Positions 7,382-15,971 of a stretch of DNA of 45,138 bases are shown in pieces. The notes beneath the pieces are model-generated. The model saw only the letters and a list, made by a program, of their open reading frames with translations, was not told the origin of the DNA and searched no databases. The position numbers and the translations under genes were made by a program. Source of the DNA: JAJYSO01 sp964495935 (GTDB lineage: Bacteria; Bacteroidota; Bacteroidia; Flavobacteriales; Flavobacteriaceae). Positions within the stretch are counted from its first letter, which is position 1. Every line of letters begins with the position of its first letter. Location: NCBI GenBank assembly GCA_964495935.1, contig CAZBXQ010000023.1, positions 1 through 45,138 of the forward strand. The letters run 5' to 3'.

Positions 7382-8380
7382 ATGAAAAAAACCTTCTTTT
7401 GTATTGATGCGCATACCTGTGGCAATCCCGTGCGGGTAGTAGCGGGCGGAAGACCTAACTTAATAGGGGCCACGATGATGGAAAAACGCCTGCATTTTCT
7501 AAAGGAGTTTGACTGGATTCGCAAGGGATTAATGTTTGAGCCTCGAGGCCATGATATGATGAGCGGCAGCATCATCTATCCGCCCTCAAATCCGAAAAAC
7601 GATGCAGGAATTCTCTTTATCGAAACCAGCGGTTGCCTGCCCATGTGTGGCCACGGGACTATAGGCACGGTAACCATAGCAATACAAGAGGGTTTGATTA
7701 CCCCCCATATACCGGGAAAATTGCGGTTGGAAACGCCTGCCGGAGTAGTTCTGGCAGAATACGAAGAAGAAAATGGACTGGTAAACGGGGTCAAACTCAT
7801 CAATGTAAAATCCTTTCTCATCGATGGTTCATTTGAAATCGAATGCCCAACATTAGGAAAACTCCATTTTGAAATTGCCTACGGAGGTAATTTTTATGCC
7901 ATTATTGACCCTCAGGAAAACTTTAAGGGGGTACAGGATTTTAAAGGTGAAGAATTAATCCCGTTAAGTCGAGTCCTTCGGGAACGGATCAATCAAAAAT
8001 ACAACGTTGTTCATCCGGAAGATAATCACATCCGAGGGGTGTCCCACATCATGTGGACGGGCGAAGTAATGGACAAAAATTCGACGGCCCGGAATGCGGT
8101 TTTCTACGGAAAAAAAGCAATTGACCGTTCCCCCTGTGGAACCGGAACTTCTGCGCGTATGGCACAATGGTACGCCCATGGAAAGCTATGGCCGGGAGAA
8201 GAATTTATCCACGAGAGTTTTATCGGATCCACCTTTGTGGGTACTATCGAAAAAACTACCGAAATCAAGGGGAATCCCGCTATTATTCCCGGTATTAAAG
8301 GATGGGCTCGTGTATTTGGCCATAATACCATTACGATTGACGACAATGATCCTTTTGCCTTTGGATTTCAGGTTATATAA
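7382..8380 (+). CDS. trans-4-hydroxy-L-proline 2-epimerase (proline racemase family)
   Basis: The 332-residue protein belongs to the proline racemase family, which inverts the alpha carbon of proline-type amino acids with two cysteines and no cofactor. Both are present: Cys89 in MCGHGT and Cys252 in SPCGTGTSA. The dehydratase branch (trans-3-hydroxyproline dehydratase) has threonine at the second position, so an epimerase or racemase is indicated. Linked to an FAD D-amino acid oxidoreductase, a DapA-family deaminase and a KGSADH, the best substrate is trans-4-hydroxy-L-proline, giving cis-4-hydroxy-D-proline. The gene follows the dehydrogenase after 2 bases and is surely cotranscribed with it. 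Confidence 0.88.
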   Translation: MKKTFFCIDAHTCGNPVRVVAGGRPNLIGATMMEKRLHFLKEFDWIRKGLMFEPRGHDMMSGSIIYPPSNPKNDAGILFIETSGCLPMCGHGTIGTVTIAIQEGLITPHIPGKLRLETPAGVVLAEYEEENGLVNGVKLINVKSFLIDGSFEIECPTLGKLHFEIAYGGNFYAIIDPQENFKGVQDFKGEELIPLSRVLRERINQKYNVVHPEDNHIRGVSHIMWTGEVMDKNSTARNAVFYGKKAIDRSPCGTGTSARMAQWYAHGKLWPGEEFIHESFIGSTFVGTIEKTTEIKGNPAIIPGIKGWARVFGHNTITIDDNDPFAFGFQVI

Positions 8381-8430
8381 GGAAATAATGGGAATTTAAA
8401 AAGCATGTAAATCGACTAAAAATCAACGGA

Positions 8431-9684
8431 TTGAAAAAAAATAAGATTATCATTATCGGAGGAGGAATTGCCGGTTTGGCTTCTGCCTATTACCTGCTTA
8501 AAGCAGGCTTTGAAGTCGCGATTATTGACAAAGGAGATTTTAAAAATAATTGCTCTTACGTCAACGCCGGAATGATTGTTCCCAGTCATTTTACCCCCTT
8601 AGCAGCTCCCGGAATCGTCAGTCAGGGAGTCCGCTGGCTCTTTAATAAAAAAAGTCCCTTTTACATCAAACCCAGTATTCATGCCGATTTGGTCAAATGG
8701 GGGAAAACTTTTATTCGGTATGCCAACAAAGAGCATGTTGAATCTTCTGCCCTTCCTATTTTGACGTTGAATCTATTTGGAAAGGAACAATATAAAAAAC
8801 TCTACGACAGTTCTGACTTTAACTTTACCCTTATCGAAGATGGGATTCTGATGCTCTATCGAACCGAAAAAACAAAAAAGGAACAACTGGAGGAATTTGA
8901 GAAAGCCCGACAATTCAACATGGACTGTCAAATTCTAAGCAACCAAGAAATTAAAGCGTTGGAACCGGAACTTGAAGTGGATGTATTAGGCGGTGTTTTA
9001 TATAAAACCGATGCCATCATACGACCTGCTGAAGTTATGGCCGAGTTTTTAAGAGAGGTTCAGAAACGGGGTGCCGTTTTTTTTCCCAATGAGGCCATCC
9101 GGGAAATCGAAATACGTAATGGGGTCATTCAAAGCGTAGCCTCAGCCTCTCAAACCTTCTCGGGAGATCAATTTGTATTGGCCACCGGCGGGGCCCTCTC
9201 TCAATTGGCCAAAAAAGCCGGACTAAATATCCCGGTAATGCCCGGTAAGGGCTATTCCTTTATGACCAACGTCTTTAAAAATCGGCTTCGGTATGCCGCG
9301 CTCCTACTTGATGACAAGGTATCGGTAACGCCGATGGGAGAAGAAGTTCGAATCGGAGGCACGATGGAATTAGGCACAGAAGATCCTAAAATCAAAATTG
9401 CCAAATTGAAGGGTATGGTAGAAGGCGTCAATCAATATTATCCGGGAATCCGTCTATCCCTTCCCCAAAAAGAACAGGTAAACTATGGTTTTCGACCCTG
9501 CTCTCCCGATGGATTGCCCTATTTGGGGAAAACGCAAAAAATCAACAATCTATACATTGCCGGAGGTGCCGGAATGATGGGCATGAGCTCGGGACCGGCA
9601 CTTGGAAAAGTAATCAGTGAGCTGATTCAAAATCAGCCGTTGTCCATAAAAATCGATATGTTTGATCCGGAACGGTTTAATTAA
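8431..9684 (+). CDS. FAD-dependent D-amino acid oxidoreductase (D-hydroxyproline oxidase/dehydrogenase)
   Basis: The 417-residue protein starts at TTG, directly before the dinucleotide-binding motif IIIGGGIAGLASAYYLLKAG (from residue 6) and the acidic FAD-ribose residue in IIDKG. The C-terminal IAGGAGMMGMSSGPALGK closes the FAD site of the DAO family. DadA and D-hydroxyproline dehydrogenases share this plan. In this operon the expected reaction is oxidation of cis-4-hydroxy-D-proline to 1-pyrroline-4-hydroxy-2-carboxylate, the substrate of the divergent DapA-family enzyme. Electrons may go to oxygen or to the quinone pool. D-proline is a possible second substrate. The codon before the motif leaves little room for another start. 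Confidence 0.85.
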   Translation: MKKNKIIIIGGGIAGLASAYYLLKAGFEVAIIDKGDFKNNCSYVNAGMIVPSHFTPLAAPGIVSQGVRWLFNKKSPFYIKPSIHADLVKWGKTFIRYANKEHVESSALPILTLNLFGKEQYKKLYDSSDFNFTLIEDGILMLYRTEKTKKEQLEEFEKARQFNMDCQILSNQEIKALEPELEVDVLGGVLYKTDAIIRPAEVMAEFLREVQKRGAVFFPNEAIREIEIRNGVIQSVASASQTFSGDQFVLATGGALSQLAKKAGLNIPVMPGKGYSFMTNVFKNRLRYAALLLDDKVSVTPMGEEVRIGGTMELGTEDPKIKIAKLKGMVEGVNQYYPGIRLSLPQKEQVNYGFRPCSPDGLPYLGKTQKINNLYIAGGAGMMGMSSGPALGKVISELIQNQPLSIKIDMFDPERFN

Positions 9685-9707
9685 AAACAAAATCAGAAAA
9701 AACGACT

Positions 9708-10649
9708 ATGAAATTTATTACCGATAAAGAAATAGCCGAAAAAGTAACCTATGAAAAATTGATTACGGCATTGGATGAGATGTTCCAATCGGATTATAGA
9801 ATGCCTTTGCGGCATCATCATTTTTATCCGGCTGAAAACAATCAGGAAAACACCCTAATCCTAATGCCCGCTTGGAATGAAAAATACCTGGGAAACAAAC
9901 AAATTATTCTGGCTCCGGGTAACAAAGATCGAAATATCCCTACCGTTTCAGCACTTTACACTTTATTTGATGTGGAAACCGGAAAGCCCCTTTGTATATT
10001 GGATGCGGCAGAACTCACAGCACGACGAACGGCCTGCAAATCAGCTTTAGCAGCCGATTATTTAGCTTCTCAAAAAGCAAAAAATCTTCTGGTAATAGGA
10101 GGAGGTCGGGTGGCTCAACATCTGATTCCGGCACACTGCAAAGTACGGGATTATGACGAAATTAAAGTCTGGCTCCGCAGTCCGAAAAAATTTGAAAATT
10201 TCAAAAAACAATTCCCCAAAGAAATTCAGTCCCGGATATTCTTCGCCGAGGATCTTCCGGCTGCGGCTCATGAAGCCGATGTAATTTCGACGGCCACCAT
10301 GACCGTAGATCCCATTCTCCGGGGAGAATGGCTTAAAAAAGGCACCTATCTGGATCTGGTCGGATCATACAAGCCTCATATGCGGGAAGTGGACGATACG
10401 GCAATAACACGAAGCCAAGTCTTTGTCGATTCGCGAGAAGGAGCCCTCCACGAAACCGGAGAAATGGCAATTCCCATAGCAAAAGGAATTCTCGAAGAAG
10501 CCGATATCCAAGCTACCTTAACCGAGTTATGTCGAAAAGAGCATCCCGGGCGGGAAAATGAACAGGATATTCTGCTTTTTAAATCGGCCGGACTGGCAAT
10601 TGAGGATCTGGCAGGGGCGATATTGGCCTACGAATTGTCAGAAAACTAA
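9708..10649 (+). CDS. ornithine cyclodeaminase/mu-crystallin family reductase, probably 1-pyrroline-2-carboxylate reductase
   Basis: The 313-residue protein has the family's mixed N-terminal substrate domain (TARRTACKSALAADYLAS near residues 104-121) and a Rossmann domain starting at NLLVIGGGRVAQHLIPAH. Members include ornithine cyclodeaminase, alanine dehydrogenase and ketimine reductases. In hydroxyproline and D-proline clusters, homologues reduce 1-pyrroline-2-carboxylate to L-proline with NAD(P)H. Here the neighbouring D-amino acid oxidoreductase would make that imine from D-proline. True ornithine cyclodeaminase is the alternative. The gene lies 23 bases after the oxidoreductase and ends the operon. 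Confidence 0.75.
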   Translation: MKFITDKEIAEKVTYEKLITALDEMFQSDYRMPLRHHHFYPAENNQENTLILMPAWNEKYLGNKQIILAPGNKDRNIPTVSALYTLFDVETGKPLCILDAAELTARRTACKSALAADYLASQKAKNLLVIGGGRVAQHLIPAHCKVRDYDEIKVWLRSPKKFENFKKQFPKEIQSRIFFAEDLPAAAHEADVISTATMTVDPILRGEWLKKGTYLDLVGSYKPHMREVDDTAITRSQVFVDSREGALHETGEMAIPIAKGILEEADIQATLTELCRKEHPGRENEQDILLFKSAGLAIEDLAGAILAYELSEN

Positions 10650-10660
10650 ACGGTTTGAAA

Positions 10661-10686
10661 GGAGGTCTGTTTGCAACGTCTCCTCC
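10661..10686 (+). terminator. inverted repeat after the hydroxyproline operon
   Basis: GGAGG (10661-10665) can pair with CCTCC (10682-10686) across a 16-base loop containing TTTGCAA. It starts 11 bases after the operon's last stop codon, between convergent genes. There is no T-run, so intrinsic termination is only possible, not shown. Confidence 0.3.
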
Positions 10687-10751
10687 GATCCCAAATGCTC
10701 AGGAGCCAACTTCCTTTTCAATATCAAGAGTGGTTATATGAGACTTTGCAC

Positions 10752-11675
10752 CTACTTCGATACCTTTGATAACTTCTCAAAATAATCGGTTTGAAATGCA
10801 GTGGGGGAGATTCCCTTCAATCGTTTAAAAACCCGATTAAAATTTGTAACACTGTTAAACCCACATTTATAGGCAATCTCAGAAACCTGAATTTCGCGGT
10901 CAGGAGCAATCAGTTTTTTGCAAGCTTCATTAATTCGCAATTCATTTAAAAAACTAACAAAAGTTTTTCCGGTGTGTTTTTTAAAATAGCGGCAAAAAGC
11001 CGGAGGAGTGAGATTCGCTTCTTTAGCGACCTTATCCAAAGGGATTTCCTCCTGATAATGACGCAGTAAATAATCATATACCCGTTGAATTCGGCTGGCT
11101 TTCTCCTCAGAATAAACAGGTTTATTTTTTCGCGTTGAAAGAGGCCGTGCAAACCGCTCCAGCACCTGCAACCGATTCAACAAAGCAAATAAATAAGAAA
11201 ACTGCTCGGCCCCTTCACGCTCCCGCAGTGCCATTAATAAATCCCCTATTTCATTTCCATACGTTTGAGATAATACAAAACCATTGACGTTGTCTTCCAT
11301 AAAGACTTTTAAGGCATGTAATTCCGGAAGCTGTAAAAGTTGCCCAAATTTATCTTCAGTAGAAAAAAATAGTCCCAATCCCTTAACGACCCGGTTACTG
11401 TCCTTTTCAAAATACTCTTCGTCACTTTTAAAAACATGAGGTTGATTGGGGCCGATTAAAAATATATCGCCATCCCGAAAAGAATGAATAATATGATCAA
11501 TAATCAGGGTTCCCGTTCCTTTAATAATCCACATCAATTGATATTCTTTATGCCGATGCAGATGCCGATAAAAATGTGATCCGTCATAATCTACCACATT
11601 AATTGTCCGTTCATGAGATCCGGGTAAGGTAAAAGGTATAGCTTCCATTAAATAGGACTTGTTAAATGGGTTCAA
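10752..11675 (-). CDS. AraC-family transcriptional regulator with cupin sensor domain
   Basis: The 307-residue protein has an N-terminal cupin (residues about 25-95, with HRHKEYQLMWIIKGTGTLII and GDIFLIGPNQPHVF) and a C-terminal pair of helix-turn-helix motifs (from about residue 205: VAKEANLTPPAFCRYFKKHTG, then VSEIAYKCGFNSVTNFNRVF). The cupin would bind a small ligand and the second part DNA. It is convergent with the hydroxyproline operon and is the only regulator nearby, so it most likely controls that cluster in response to hydroxyproline or an intermediate. This is inferred from position. Confidence 0.85.
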   Translation of the reverse strand: MNPFNKSYLMEAIPFTLPGSHERTINVVDYDGSHFYRHLHRHKEYQLMWIIKGTGTLIIDHIIHSFRDGDIFLIGPNQPHVFKSDEEYFEKDSNRVVKGLGLFFSTEDKFGQLLQLPELHALKVFMEDNVNGFVLSQTYGNEIGDLLMALREREGAEQFSYLFALLNRLQVLERFARPLSTRKNKPVYSEEKASRIQRVYDYLLRHYQEEIPLDKVAKEANLTPPAFCRYFKKHTGKTFVSFLNELRINEACKKLIAPDREIQVSEIAYKCGFNSVTNFNRVFKRLKGISPTAFQTDYFEKLSKVSK

Positions 11676-12262
11676 CCACTGTTTTCGGGAACTTTTGCTC
11701 CTTAAAACTACAAAAAACCGAAGGGCTAAGGCAAGGCTTTAAGGCTTGCTTCCTAATCTTCAACTCCTCGTCGGACTGGATTACACAGAACCCTGCGAAT
11801 CTAATTATTTTTTAGAAGAAAATAGATTAATTAACTTTGGTATTCTCTTGAATGGATAAATTTATCTTCAACCTTCATCAATTATAGACTCCTTATATAA
11901 AAAATCATATCATTTTCCATCAGACCTATAACACATGTAGATGGCGAATCTCTTCGAATGATCACCGGCGGAGCCCTCCGCATTATTGTAAAAGCAAGAA
12001 TATTAGTCTCCGAATTTCCAAAAAGGATTGGCCTCAATGAGATCATTTTAAACCTTTAGCCTGCATTCCAAATAGTCCTTTATCAGTGCTAACCGAAAAG
12101 AACTAACTTTATAGAGTGACTGTGAAATCTATGAATATAATGGGGAGTGCGATCCCCGACTGAAAGTAGCCTTTCTATTATTTTTTTCCGGAGTGGTTTG
12201 TCATCTTCGACGAAGGAGAAATCTTTTTCCTGTTCATGGATTAAGATCTCTCTGAACATCCA
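11676..12262. other. long intergenic region upstream of the AraC gene
   Basis: Nearly 590 bases hold no convincing gene. The left part has a GCAAG/CTTGC hairpin near 11732 and a GCGGAG-CC-CTCCGC hairpin near 11970. The right part (12060-12253) is a dispersed repeat also found at 36255-36447. The + strand reading frame at 12147-12449 has no protein-like composition and crosses both the repeat and the nitroreductase terminator. Confidence 0.6.
12060..12253 (+). repeat. dispersed 194-bp repeat, copy A
   Basis: This copy aligns along its whole length and without large gaps with 36255-36447. Shared blocks include CCTGCATTCCAAAT, CTTTATAGAG, GACTGTGAAAT, AATATAATGGG, GAGTGCGATCCC, GACTGAAAGTAG, GGAGTGGTTTGT and AAATCTTTTTCCTGTTCATG, ending in ATTAAGATCTCTC. 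The part TTTGTCATCTTCGACGAAGG...AAATCT resembles the short interspersed repeats scattered in many flavobacterial genomes. It lies upstream of the AraC gene and downstream of the nitroreductase terminator. Confidence 0.8.
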
Positions 12263-12298
12263 AAAATCGGGTTTTTATAGGGCTCAAAGCCCGATTTT
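12263..12298 (-). terminator. intrinsic terminator of the nitroreductase gene
   Basis: AAAATCGGG (12263-12271) and CCCGATTTT (12290-12298) form a perfect 9-bp stem. Read on the - strand, the hairpin ends in a run of five T. It lies 45 bases past the stop of the - strand nitroreductase gene. Confidence 0.7.
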
Positions 12299-12342
12299 AC
12301 GAATCCTTTTAAGATGTCAGGAATTAGAAGACCATAATAAAT

Positions 12343-12897
12343 CTACACCCATTCCACCCGTGCTTCCAGATTACCCCGATGCCCTTCCGGAAGCTCTCCG
12401 TCATATTTACCCATATAGAAAAACCCCAAACAACGTTCTCCCGCCTTGAAGTTTACAAACTTATCGACTTCGTGCCGTAAACCTGTTGAGCTCCAATACG
12501 CCCCAATCTTCATTTGGGAGGCCGTGAGCCACATATTCTGTACGGCCATTGCCGTGGCTGCAATTTCCTCCCATTCGGGAATCCGCTCTTTGGGATCACG
12601 TTGGTAGCAAATTAAAACAACTGCGGCCGAGCGATGTACTTTATCCATCGTTCGTTCATATTTTTTCTGCACAAAGCGCTTAGCCGTTCGTTTATAAGAA
12701 GCTCCTAAAAATCGGGCAAAATCATGCAATCGTTCTTCTCCATAAATCACTTTAAACCGCCAAGGTTCAGTATGCTTATGCGTTGGTGCCCAGTTGGCAA
12801 CAGCCAGAATTTTTTGTATTTCTTCTTTAGAAATCGGTTGGGTATTATATTGTCGCGGAAACACCGCCCGCCTTTTCTCTATCCTTTCAGTAATCAT
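12343..12897 (-). CDS. nitroreductase-family FMN oxidoreductase
   Basis: The protein (184 residues from the chosen start) is a nitroreductase-fold flavoenzyme that uses FMN and NAD(P)H to reduce nitro compounds, quinones or similar acceptors. The N-terminal IEKRRAVFPRQYNTQPISKEE is the R(R)S/AVR-type FMN-phosphate loop, followed by ANWAPTHKHTEPWRFKV, a variant of the family's A..APS..N.QPW.F. The C-terminal GFFYMGKYDGELP is also typical. I place the start at the methionine 29 codons inside the longest frame, because the domain begins there and the longer frame adds an atypical leader. The physiological substrate is unknown. Confidence 0.85.
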   Translation of the reverse strand: MITERIEKRRAVFPRQYNTQPISKEEIQKILAVANWAPTHKHTEPWRFKVIYGEERLHDFARFLGASYKRTAKRFVQKKYERTMDKVHRSAAVVLICYQRDPKERIPEWEEIAATAMAVQNMWLTASQMKIGAYWSSTGLRHEVDKFVNFKAGERCLGFFYMGKYDGELPEGHRGNLEARVEWV

Positions 12898-13129
12898 AAT
12901 TCGGTTCTTCAAAACGAGTTCAAAGATAACATTATTACGAGAGCTTCCAACCCTTTCACGGAGGCTAAGCAGCCACAAAACCAATCTAAAAAAGGGATTA
13001 ACCCATTAGTTTTTGTTACATTTACCCTGCATGATTCATCAATTTATAAATTGAAAAAATATTCCCCCACAAAATCACTCGTTATAAGTTGATTAGAACA
13101 GAATAGGATAATAAAACACTATATTTAAC

Positions 13130-13810
13130 ATGAAAGTTCAATTCTTAGGGCAAAATTCATTAGCCATCTCCGCCAATGGGAAAAATCTTTTGGTCGATCC
13201 TTTTATCAGCGGAAACCCACTCAGCAAAGACCAAATTGATATCGACAATCTGAAGGCCGATTATATTCTGCTTACCCATGCGCATCAGGATCACATGTTG
13301 GATGCCGAGGCGATCGCCAAACGCACCGGAGCCCAAATTATCAGCAATTTCGAAATTGTCAATTTCTATGCCCAAAAGGATATTGAAGGCCACGGCATGA
13401 ACCACGGCGGCAGTTTTACTTTTGACTTTGGAAAACTCAAAATGGTCAATGCCATCCACAGTAGTAGTTTTCCCGATGGCAGCTACGGCGGCAATCCTTG
13501 TGGTTTTATCCTTGAAGCCGATAAAAAAACTCTTTATATCGCCGGCGACACGGCCTTGACGATGGATATGAAGCTCATTCCTCTGCGCTATCCATTGGAT
13601 TTAGCCATTCTTCCCATTGGAGACAATTTTACCATGGATGTTGAAGATGCCATCACGGCCAGTGATTTTATTGAATGTAACCGGATTTTAGGCTGCCACT
13701 ACGATACTTTCGGGTTTATCGAAATCGATCACGAAAACGCTCAAAAAGCATTTAAAGAAAAAGGCAAAGAGTTGATTTTATTACCGATCGGAGAATCTGT
13801 AGAGGTGTAA
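13130..13810 (+). CDS. UPF0173-type metal-dependent hydrolase (metallo-beta-lactamase fold)
   Basis: The 226-residue protein has the metallo-beta-lactamase fold in its short, UlaG/YtkL-like form. Metal ligands are seen in LLTHAHQDHM (His50, His52, Asp54, His55), in NAIHSSS (near residue 109), in IAGDTALT (Asp near residue 141) and in LGCHYDTFG (near residue 183). Members are predicted hydrolases of small cyclic or phosphorylated esters, but the substrate here is unknown. The stop codon is followed after one base by the menC start, so the two are cotranscribed, which might tie it to menaquinone synthesis. Confidence 0.85.
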   Translation: MKVQFLGQNSLAISANGKNLLVDPFISGNPLSKDQIDIDNLKADYILLTHAHQDHMLDAEAIAKRTGAQIISNFEIVNFYAQKDIEGHGMNHGGSFTFDFGKLKMVNAIHSSSFPDGSYGGNPCGFILEADKKTLYIAGDTALTMDMKLIPLRYPLDLAILPIGDNFTMDVEDAITASDFIECNRILGCHYDTFGFIEIDHENAQKAFKEKGKELILLPIGESVEV

Positions 13811-13811
13811 T

Positions 13812-14864
13812 ATGAAGGCGAGTTTTCAAAAATACAACCTTCATTTTAAACGCCCCAGCGGTACTTCTCGGGGAATTCTCACCAAAAAAGAAACCTGGTT
13901 CCTAAAACTCGAAGAAAATGGAAAAACGGGGTATGGAGAATGCGGGCTTTTACGAGGGCTAAGCATAGACGATCGGCCGGATTATGGAGAAAAAGTCCGC
14001 TGGTTATGTAAAAACATCCATCAAGACCAAGACAAACTTCGGGCTGAACTCCGGGAATTCCCATCGATTCAACTGGGATTGGAAACCGCACTCCGGTCTT
14101 TAGCAGCAAACGATCCCTTCCTTTTATTTCCTTCGGAATTCACAACAGGAGAAAGAAAAATCCCCATTAACGGACTGATTTGGATGGGGGATAAAATTTT
14201 TATGAAGGAACAAATTGATGAAAAACTGGAACAAGGTTTTTCCTGCATCAAACTCAAAATAGGAGCCATCGATTTTGAGCAAGAACTGGATCTACTCACA
14301 TTTATCCGAAGTCATTATTCGGCGGAAGAAATCGAATTACGAGTGGACGCCAATGGGGGTTTTACTGCCGATGAAGCATTGGAAAAATTACAGCAATTAA
14401 GCAAACTGGATCTTCACAGCATTGAGCAACCAATTCAACAAGGGCAACCCCATAAAATGAAAGAACTATGTAAAAAAACACCCCTTCCCATTGCGCTGGA
14501 TGAAGAATTGATCGGGATCTTTGACAAAAAGAATAAAATACGGCTCCTGGAAAATATCCAACCGCAATATATTATCCTTAAACCCAGCTTAATCGGTGGA
14601 TTTTCAGGTGCAAAAGAATGGATTGACGGGGCTGAAGAACACAAAATCGGATGGTGGATGACCAGTGCCTTAGAAAGCAATATCGGCTTGAATGCAATCG
14701 CTCAATGGGCGGCCACCTTGAAAACTACCATGCCGCAAGGCCTGGGAACAGGGAGTTTGTACACCAATAATGTGGAGAGTCCCTTATTCACCGAGGGGGA
14801 AACTCTGGGCTATAATCCGGATGCAAAATGGGATATAAAATCGTTGCAATTTTCAACTCCTTAA
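13812..14864 (+). CDS. menC: o-succinylbenzoate synthase
   Basis: The 350-residue enolase-superfamily protein dehydrates SHCHC to o-succinylbenzoate in menaquinone synthesis. The catalytic KxK is Lys147/Lys149 in CIKLKIG. The magnesium ligands are Asp179 (RVDANGG), Glu205 (SIEQPI) and Asp230 (ALDEEL), and the opposite catalytic base is Lys257 (ILKPSLIGG). Dipeptide epimerases and muconate cycloisomerases share this plan, but menE lies two genes downstream, which favours MenC. It starts one base after the hydrolase stop. Confidence 0.85.
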   Translation: MKASFQKYNLHFKRPSGTSRGILTKKETWFLKLEENGKTGYGECGLLRGLSIDDRPDYGEKVRWLCKNIHQDQDKLRAELREFPSIQLGLETALRSLAANDPFLLFPSEFTTGERKIPINGLIWMGDKIFMKEQIDEKLEQGFSCIKLKIGAIDFEQELDLLTFIRSHYSAEEIELRVDANGGFTADEALEKLQQLSKLDLHSIEQPIQQGQPHKMKELCKKTPLPIALDEELIGIFDKKNKIRLLENIQPQYIILKPSLIGGFSGAKEWIDGAEEHKIGWWMTSALESNIGLNAIAQWAATLKTTMPQGLGTGSLYTNNVESPLFTEGETLGYNPDAKWDIKSLQFSTP

Positions 14865-14887
14865 AACCGTTATACCCCAACACCTCA

Positions 14888-14944
14888 CTATACATTATAC
14901 AATTCTACACCATACACTATACAATGGTACACCATAATTATACA
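14888..14944 (+). repeat. short tandem repeat of a 22-23 bp unit, about 2.5 copies
   Basis: Units start at 14888 (CTATACATTATACAATTCTA...), 14911 (CATACACTATACAATGGTAC...) and 14933 (CATAATTATACA). They share the core ATACANTATACAAT-NNTACAC. The repeat fills the gap between menC and the CPBP protease gene. Confidence 0.6.
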
Positions 14945-14952
14945 AAAAACAG

Positions 14953-15918
14953 ATGTTTATAGAACAAGCTTTTAAAAGCCTTCATGAAGGTTGGCGCTAT
15001 CTCGTTGGCTCCTTAATTATTATCGTATTTTGGATGTTTATAGGACAAGGTCCTTTAACTCTGATTCTTCTTGGAAAAAGCCTCACTTCCGGCAAGGCAA
15101 AAACGGCCTCTTCGGTATCCGAACTCATCGATCTCGCCGGGATTTCCTCTAATCTTTTTATATTCCTTCTCCTACTTTCATTTGCCATCGGTTTATTGGG
15201 AGTGTGGCTGGTTTCCCGTTTTTTACACAAGCAGCGTTTTAAAGATCTTACAACCACCCGAAAAAAAGTGGACTGGAAACGCATTTTTTTGAGTTTCTCC
15301 ATTATGGCTGCAATAGTAGTCGTTACCAGCGTAGTCGATTATTTTATACATCCGGAAAACTATGAAATTCAATTTCAGTTAGGGTCTTTTGCTATTCTTT
15401 TTGCGATCAGTATTCTTTTTGTACCGTTGCAAACCAGTTTTGAAGAATATTTTTTTCGCGGCTATCTGATGCAGGGTTTCGGAGTCATCACCCGAAACCG
15501 GTGGTTTCCACTGATTCTCACCTCCCTGATTTTTGGAGGGCTCCATTATTTTAATCCGGAGGTAATGCAATTAGGACCTTGGATTATGCTGTATTATATC
15601 GGTACCGGCTTATTTTTAGGGATTATGACTCTAATGGATGAGGGAATGGAACTCTCTTTAGGTTTTCACGCCGCCAATAATTTAGTCACCATTCTGCTGG
15701 TCACTGCCGACTGGACCGCTTTTCAATCCAATTCTATTTTAAAAGATATCAGCGAGCCTGATGGTGCCGCCGGAGAACTTGTTTTTTCATTACTGATTCT
15801 TTATCCTGCACTCCTGTTTATTTTTTCAAAAAAATATCATTGGAAGAACTGGAAAAACAAACTGACGGGAGTAGTCGTCAAGCCCACCGAGGAAGAAATG
15901 GACCGAGTTGTATTTTAA
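14953..15918 (+). CDS. CPBP-family intramembrane metalloprotease
   Basis: The 321-residue protein has about eight hydrophobic segments and the CPBP (CAAX protease and bacteriocin-processing) motifs. These are Glu164-Glu165 with Arg169 in FEEYFFRGY, then FGGLHYFN and HAANN, which provide the glutamate and histidines of the active site within the membrane. Bacterial members cleave membrane-anchored peptides or act in immunity and regulation. The substrate is unknown here. It sits between menC and menE on the same strand with gaps of 88 and 53 bases, so it may be cotranscribed with menaquinone genes, although no mechanistic link is known. Confidence 0.85.
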   Translation: MFIEQAFKSLHEGWRYLVGSLIIIVFWMFIGQGPLTLILLGKSLTSGKAKTASSVSELIDLAGISSNLFIFLLLLSFAIGLLGVWLVSRFLHKQRFKDLTTTRKKVDWKRIFLSFSIMAAIVVVTSVVDYFIHPENYEIQFQLGSFAILFAISILFVPLQTSFEEYFFRGYLMQGFGVITRNRWFPLILTSLIFGGLHYFNPEVMQLGPWIMLYYIGTGLFLGIMTLMDEGMELSLGFHAANNLVTILLVTADWTAFQSNSILKDISEPDGAAGELVFSLLILYPALLFIFSKKYHWKNWKNKLTGVVVKPTEEEMDRVVF

Positions 15919-15971
15919 GTTTCAATCCCACAAAAGCTTATCTTCCTGTGGATTCCCTTTAAACACACACG

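Noticed and set aside
12147..12449. 100-residue frame on the + strand
   Set aside because: It runs through the dispersed repeat and the nitroreductase terminator and is antisense to the nitroreductase end; its composition is not that of a protein.
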